Assembly (NCBI RefSeq): GCF_900111685.1
Contig: NZ_FOHX01000015.1
Location: 1-64,000 of the forward strand
DNA from: Nonomuraea wenchangensis
GTDB taxonomy: Bacteria > Actinomycetota > Actinomycetes > Streptosporangiales > Streptosporangiaceae
Direction: 5' to 3'
DNA length: 64,000 bases
Shown here: positions 59,739 to 64,000 of the stretch, one piece after another
How positions within the stretch are numbered: the first letter of the stretch is position 1
Layout: every line of letters begins with the position of its first letter
The notes under the pieces: generated by a model
Seen by the model: the letters and a program-made list of their open reading frames with translations, nothing else
Databases searched by the model: none
What the model was told of the DNA's origin: nothing
Made by a program: the position numbers and the translations under genes

Positions 59739-59767
59739 TTGACTGTCAAGGCCCTCTTGCATATGTT
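59739..59767 (+). promoter_or_regulatory. groES-groL promoter
   Basis: TTGACT (59739-59744), 17-nt spacer, TATGTT (59762-59767): a near-consensus vegetative promoter. The CIRCE operator begins 6 nt after the -10. Confidence 0.85.
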
Positions 59768-59772
59768 TCCTG

Positions 59773-59799
59773 TTGGCACTCTCCCCTTGAGAGTGCCAA
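59773..59799 (+). promoter_or_regulatory. CIRCE operator
   Basis: TTGGCACTC-N9-GAGTGCCAA, arms 59773-59781 and 59791-59799. This is the HrcA-binding heat-shock operator with a G/C variant at arm position 3 (consensus TTAGCACTC). It lies at the predicted transcription start, so HrcA should block initiation. hrcA is not in the window. Confidence 0.93.
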
Positions 59800-59887
59800 C
59801 GTGCGACGAGGCAGGTCTGACACCCGCGACGGCAGGCCCAGCTGGTCGCCTCTTCTGATCATTCACATCTGAAGGGGAGGTCCGATC

Positions 59888-60199
59888 GTGACGACCGCCA
59901 CCAAGGTTCCCGTTAAGCCGCTCGGCGACCGCATTGTGGTTCAGCCGCTTGAGGCCGAGCAGACCACGGCTTCCGGCCTGGTCATCCCTGACACCGCCAA
60001 GGAGAAGCCGCAGGAGGGCCGAGTGCTCGCGGTGGGTCCGGGCAACTGGGACGAGGACGGCGAGAAGCGCATTCCGCTCGACGTCTCCGAGGGCGACATC
60101 GTCCTCTACAGCAAGTACGGCGGCACCGAGGTCAAGTACAACGGCGAGGAGTACCTCGTGCTCTCCGCCCGCGACGTTCTCGCGATCATCGAGAAGTAG
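59888..60199 (+). CDS. groES: Co-chaperonin GroES
   Basis: The 103-residue lid of the chaperonin. (M)TTATKVPVKPLGDRIVVQPLE and the mobile loop EQTTASGLVIPDTAKEKPQ are typical. GTG start with GGGGAGG 7 nt upstream. HrcA/CIRCE-controlled together with groL, 69 nt downstream. Confidence 0.98.
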   Translation: MTTATKVPVKPLGDRIVVQPLEAEQTTASGLVIPDTAKEKPQEGRVLAVGPGNWDEDGEKRIPLDVSEGDIVLYSKYGGTEVKYNGEEYLVLSARDVLAIIEK

Positions 60200-60268
60200 G
60201 CCGGATGCGTCGAGCCCCGGGCGCTTTAGGGCGGCCGGGGCTTTCGACGCCAGGAGAGGACTTTCAGC

Positions 60269-61888
<1,620 letters not shown>

Positions 61889-61914
61889 TCGGCCCTTTCT
61901 TCCGCTACACCTGT

Positions 61915-61965
61915 CACGGCCCGCATCCCGCTGCCGCCTTCGGGCGGAGGGGGAGGCGGGCCGTG
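61915..61965 (+). terminator. Terminator after groL
   Basis: 10-bp outer stem (61915-61924 with 61956-61965) and a 5-bp inner stem with a TTCG loop (61934-61947), 27 nt after the groL stop. Confidence 0.75.
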
Positions 61966-62006
61966 GCGGTTTCCGGGCCCCTGGCCGCGTCGATGCCCCG
62001 GCGGCT

Positions 62007-62074
62007 CCGTGGCCTCGGCGGCCCCGGGGCTCTGGTGTCTCCGTGGCCTCGGCGGCTCCGTGGCTCTGGTGTTT
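62007..62074. repeat. Two 34-bp direct repeats
   Basis: 62007-62040 and 62041-62074 match at 31 of 34 positions, in the GC-rich gap before the next gene. A degraded third copy may continue to about 62100. Confidence 0.75.
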
Positions 62075-62151
62075 CCGAAACCTGGCGGCTCCGGGGTCTG
62101 GCGGGGGGCGGGCCGGCGGGGTGCGTACGCTGGGCGTCGGGAGGTGGCGGG

Positions 62152-62820
62152 GTGCAGTATCGGCGGGCGGTGCAGAGGCTGCGGCGGCTCGCCGAGACGT
62201 GTGACCAGACGCGCCGGGTGGCGGCGGCGGAGCCGTTCCTGCGGGCGGCGTACGTGTTCGGCGACCTGCTGGAGGGAGCCGACCCGGTGGACGCCCTCGA
62301 GGTGGTTCTCGTGCTGAACCTGCCGCCCGAGGAGGTCACCTGGGGCTCGCAACCGCCGGGGACGGCCTGGCTGGTGGACTTCCTGGAGCTGGACAAGGGA
62401 GGGATCGCCTACTGGTGGCGCTCCCGCCGGGACCCGGTGTGGAACCACCACATCAGGGAGCCGGTGCGGTTCTGGTCCGTGGAGGAGGGGACGGACCAGG
62501 GCGTGCTCGACGCCCTCCGCGACGGCCGCGCCGGCCTGCTGCGGCGCGAGACTCCGGACAGCGGCCAGGAGGTACGGGCGCGCACCGCGGAGGAGTTGGA
62601 GGCGGCGCTCGAACACCTGCGTGAGGTGCACCGCTCCTACTGGGACCGCAAGTGGCGCCGGCAGCATCGCGGCGTCGGCCGTTACCCGGAGCATCATCTG
62701 TGGGAGGCGGTGCAGGGCTATCTGGAGCTCCTGGACGTCGGCGACGAGGACGACAAGGACGACAAGGGCGATGAGGACGGCGACGGCCACGGCGGCGACG
62801 GCGGCGGCGCGCCTCGTTAG
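62152..62820 (+). CDS. Conserved actinobacterial protein of unknown function
   Basis: 222 residues from GTG 62152 with GGGAGG 8 nt upstream. The core has VFGDLLEGADPVDALEVVLVLNLPPEEV, AWLVDFLELDKGGIAYWWRS, WNHHIREPVRFWS and HHLWEAVQGYLELLD. The last 30 residues are an Asp/Lys/Gly/His tail (DEDDKDDKGDEDGDGHGG). The FGDLLEGADPVDALEVVLVL stretch has a nucleotidyltransferase-like feel, but no catalytic motif is certain. Not coupled to neighbours. Function not known. Confidence 0.75.
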   Translation: MQYRRAVQRLRRLAETCDQTRRVAAAEPFLRAAYVFGDLLEGADPVDALEVVLVLNLPPEEVTWGSQPPGTAWLVDFLELDKGGIAYWWRSRRDPVWNHHIREPVRFWSVEEGTDQGVLDALRDGRAGLLRRETPDSGQEVRARTAEELEAALEHLREVHRSYWDRKWRRQHRGVGRYPEHHLWEAVQGYLELLDVGDEDDKDDKGDEDGDGHGGDGGGAPR

Positions 62821-62907
62821 GGCTCGCCCGCCGGTGCCCGGACTGGAGTTCTGTTCGGTTGGGGAAGTGTGGGAAAAGGTGGATTAATGGCGTAAACCCG
62901 CGGTGCG

Positions 62908-62966
62908 CGATAAGCGTCTGTCTCTGACAATTGTCGTGCATATCGGCTTATCGGGTGAAATATTAT
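62908..62966 (+). promoter_or_regulatory. AT-rich nested repeats upstream of the sigma factor
   Basis: CGATAAGC (62908-62915) and GCTTATCG (62946-62953) are inverted; between them GACAATTGTC (62926-62935) is a perfect 10-bp palindrome. TATTAT (62961-62966) may be a -10. The 62870-63020 stretch is clearly richer in A+T than its surroundings. Confidence 0.45.
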
Positions 62967-63077
62967 GTCAGGCCAAAGGCTTAGTGTGATCGGTCGATTA
63001 CCTATCGTTATCGCCGCGTCAATGTGACCAATCCGTAGCCGTTCGCGATGACGACAGGCCCGATCAGTGAGGGCATC

Positions 63078-63713
63078 ATGCCTATCGTGAGCGAGGGAAG
63101 CGTCGCCGACGCCAAAATTGGGGTAAGGCTCGCGTCGAGACTTCCGGCACGGACGGATGACTCCGACCTAAGGGAACTGACGAGCCTCGCCGTACAGGGG
63201 GATCGCAGCGCGATCGAATCCCTGCTCGGCGAGTTGCGTCCGATGGTGGTGCGGTATTGCCGCGCCAGGCTGGGCAGGGTTTCAGGGCAATATCACATTG
63301 CCGATGACGTGGCCCAGGAGGTCTGCATCGCGGTGTTGTCCGCGTTGCCGCGCTACCGCGACATGGGGCGGCCGTTCGCCTCGTTCGTCTTCGGGATCGC
63401 CTCGCACAAGGTGGCCGACGCGCTGCGCAGCTCGGTGCGCTCCGCCGTGCCGACGCAGGACCTGCCGGACGGGCCGGACGAGGGCCCGGGGCCGGAGGAG
63501 ACGGTGGTCCGCTACATCGAGGTCGAGCACGCCCGCCGGCTGCTCGCCCGGCTGCCCGAGAACCAGCGCGAGCTGCTGCTGCTGCGAGTGGTCTCCGGTC
63601 TGTCCGCCGAGGAGACCGGTAATGTACTCGGTATGTCACCAGGTGCCGTCCGCGTCGCCCAGCATCGGGCGCTGGCCAGGCTGCGGCAGATGGCGGAGCT
63701 GGAGTCCGCTTGA
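63078..63713 (+). CDS. ECF-like sigma factor (SigD/ShbA type)
   Basis: 211 residues from ATG 63078 (GAGGG 4 nt upstream); an ATG at 63048 adds 10 residues. Region 2 is IADDVAQEVCIAVLSALPRYR and FASFVFGIASHKVADALR; region 4 is LPENQRELLLLRVVSGLSAEETGNVLGMSPGAVRVAQHRALARLR. In Mycobacterium (sigD) and Streptomyces (shbA) the homologous gene lies near groES-groEL1, which supports this identity. ShbA drives the principal sigma hrdB in Streptomyces. It overlaps the next gene (TTGA). Confidence 0.85.
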   Translation: MPIVSEGSVADAKIGVRLASRLPARTDDSDLRELTSLAVQGDRSAIESLLGELRPMVVRYCRARLGRVSGQYHIADDVAQEVCIAVLSALPRYRDMGRPFASFVFGIASHKVADALRSSVRSAVPTQDLPDGPDEGPGPEETVVRYIEVEHARRLLARLPENQRELLLLRVVSGLSAEETGNVLGMSPGAVRVAQHRALARLRQMAELESA

Positions 63714-64000
63714 CGCCAGAGCACGAGACCGACGCGCTGTTCGATGTGCTCGGTCGTGGAGAGCTGCCCGGCCCCTGCTCGGGTCACGCCGGCGACCCCG
63801 CGGTGCGCCTGCTGGCCGCGCTGGTCGGTGACGTACTGGACCGGGACGTTCTGGGGCGGGACGTTCTGGATGGGGACCCTGTGGGGCGGGAAGCTGCGGA
63901 TCGGGACGCGCTGGGCGGGCTCTGTGCCCTGGGAGGACGGCCTCGGCTTTCCGAGGTCGGCGACGCGGGCCGGGGCCGCTCCTCAGAGTCTTCCGATGGT
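63710..64000 (+). CDS. Probable anti-sigma factor (RsdA-like), 3' end missing
   Basis: 97 codons to the window edge. The TTG start (MTPEHETDALFDVLGRGELP) overlaps the sigma-factor stop by 4 nt. An acidic opening then DPAVRLLAALVGDVLD resembles the N-terminal sigma-binding part of anti-sigma D (RsdA), a membrane protein; the membrane part would lie outside. Residues 42-66 are five 5-residue repeats (VLDRD, VLGRD, VLDGD) from 15-bp units at 63833-63907. Assignment rests on position and a short match. Confidence 0.6.
   Translation, partial: MTPEHETDALFDVLGRGELPGPCSGHAGDPAVRLLAALVGDVLDRDVLGRDVLDGDPVGREAADRDALGGLCALGGRPRLSEVGDAGRGRSSESSDG

Overview
The window comes from the chromosome of a high-GC actinomycete. 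Supporting signs are the G/C-rich third codon positions, many GTG and TTG starts, TAGnnT-type -10 boxes directly before start codons, a zinc-type S14, groES-groEL with a CIRCE box and a His-rich GroEL tail, and a SigD/ShbA-like sigma factor near groEL. Gene order fits the Streptomyces/Streptosporangiales part of the phylum. The EF-Tu sequence carries substitutions reported for GE2270A-type resistance, which hints at Streptosporangiaceae (Planobispora-like), but that placement is inference.

Layout. (1) 1-11.6 kb: rpoB (5' end cut off), rpoC, then the str operon rpsL-rpsG-fusA-tuf. (2) 11.9-29.7 kb: the S10, spc and alpha ribosomal operons run on the + strand: rpsJ-rplCDWB-rpsS-rplV-rpsC-rplP-rpmC-rpsQ, rplNXE-rpsN-rpsH-rplFR-rpsE-rpmD-rplO, secY-adk-map, infA-rpmJ-rpsMKD-rpoA-rplQ. 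A DUF1707 membrane protein and a small Tyr/Trp-rich secreted protein sit between map and infA. Almost every gap above about 90 nt in this stretch contains a strong GC hairpin with little or no T-tract. (3) 29.8-38 kb: truA(+), then a - strand group of a CAP/SCP-domain protein and two paralogous proline-rich single-pass membrane proteins, followed by rplM-rpsI-glmM(+). (4) 38-43.6 kb (-): a four-gene ABC exporter (two ATPases, two ABC-2 permeases), a DUF389 membrane protein and coaA. (5) 43.7-54.5 kb (+): a Tat-exported PhoX/DUF839-like protein, acpS, nnr, alr, an alpha/beta hydrolase, tsaE, a lipoprotein-like surface protein with its sortase, an APH-fold kinase, tsaB-rimI-tsaD and a GNAT remnant. 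(6) 54.6-58.6 kb (-): a 697-residue coiled-coil protein built on 11-residue repeats, a methyltransferase and a MarR regulator. (7) 58.7-64 kb (+): a SDR/epimerase divergent from marR, groES-groL, a conserved protein of unknown function, a sigma factor and the start of a probable anti-sigma factor.

How the genes work together. Regions 1-2 encode most of the ribosome, RNA polymerase core subunits, translation factors, the Sec channel and the enzymes that mature nascent chains. glmM, alr, coaA, acpS and nnr supply wall precursors and cofactors. tsaE, tsaB and tsaD make the tRNA t6A modification, and rimI is interleaved with them. The sortase and its neighbour form a compact surface-display unit.

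Observations to look at first: EF-Tu with Ser, Ala and Gln at positions equivalent to E. coli G257, G275 and Y160; the paralogous proline-rich membrane pair next to a CAP protein; a large set of genes with a -10-like hexamer only 6-8 nt before the start codon (probable leaderless mRNAs); the hendecad coiled-coil protein; and the sortase/lipoprotein pair. I found no tRNA, rRNA, CRISPR array or insertion sequence.
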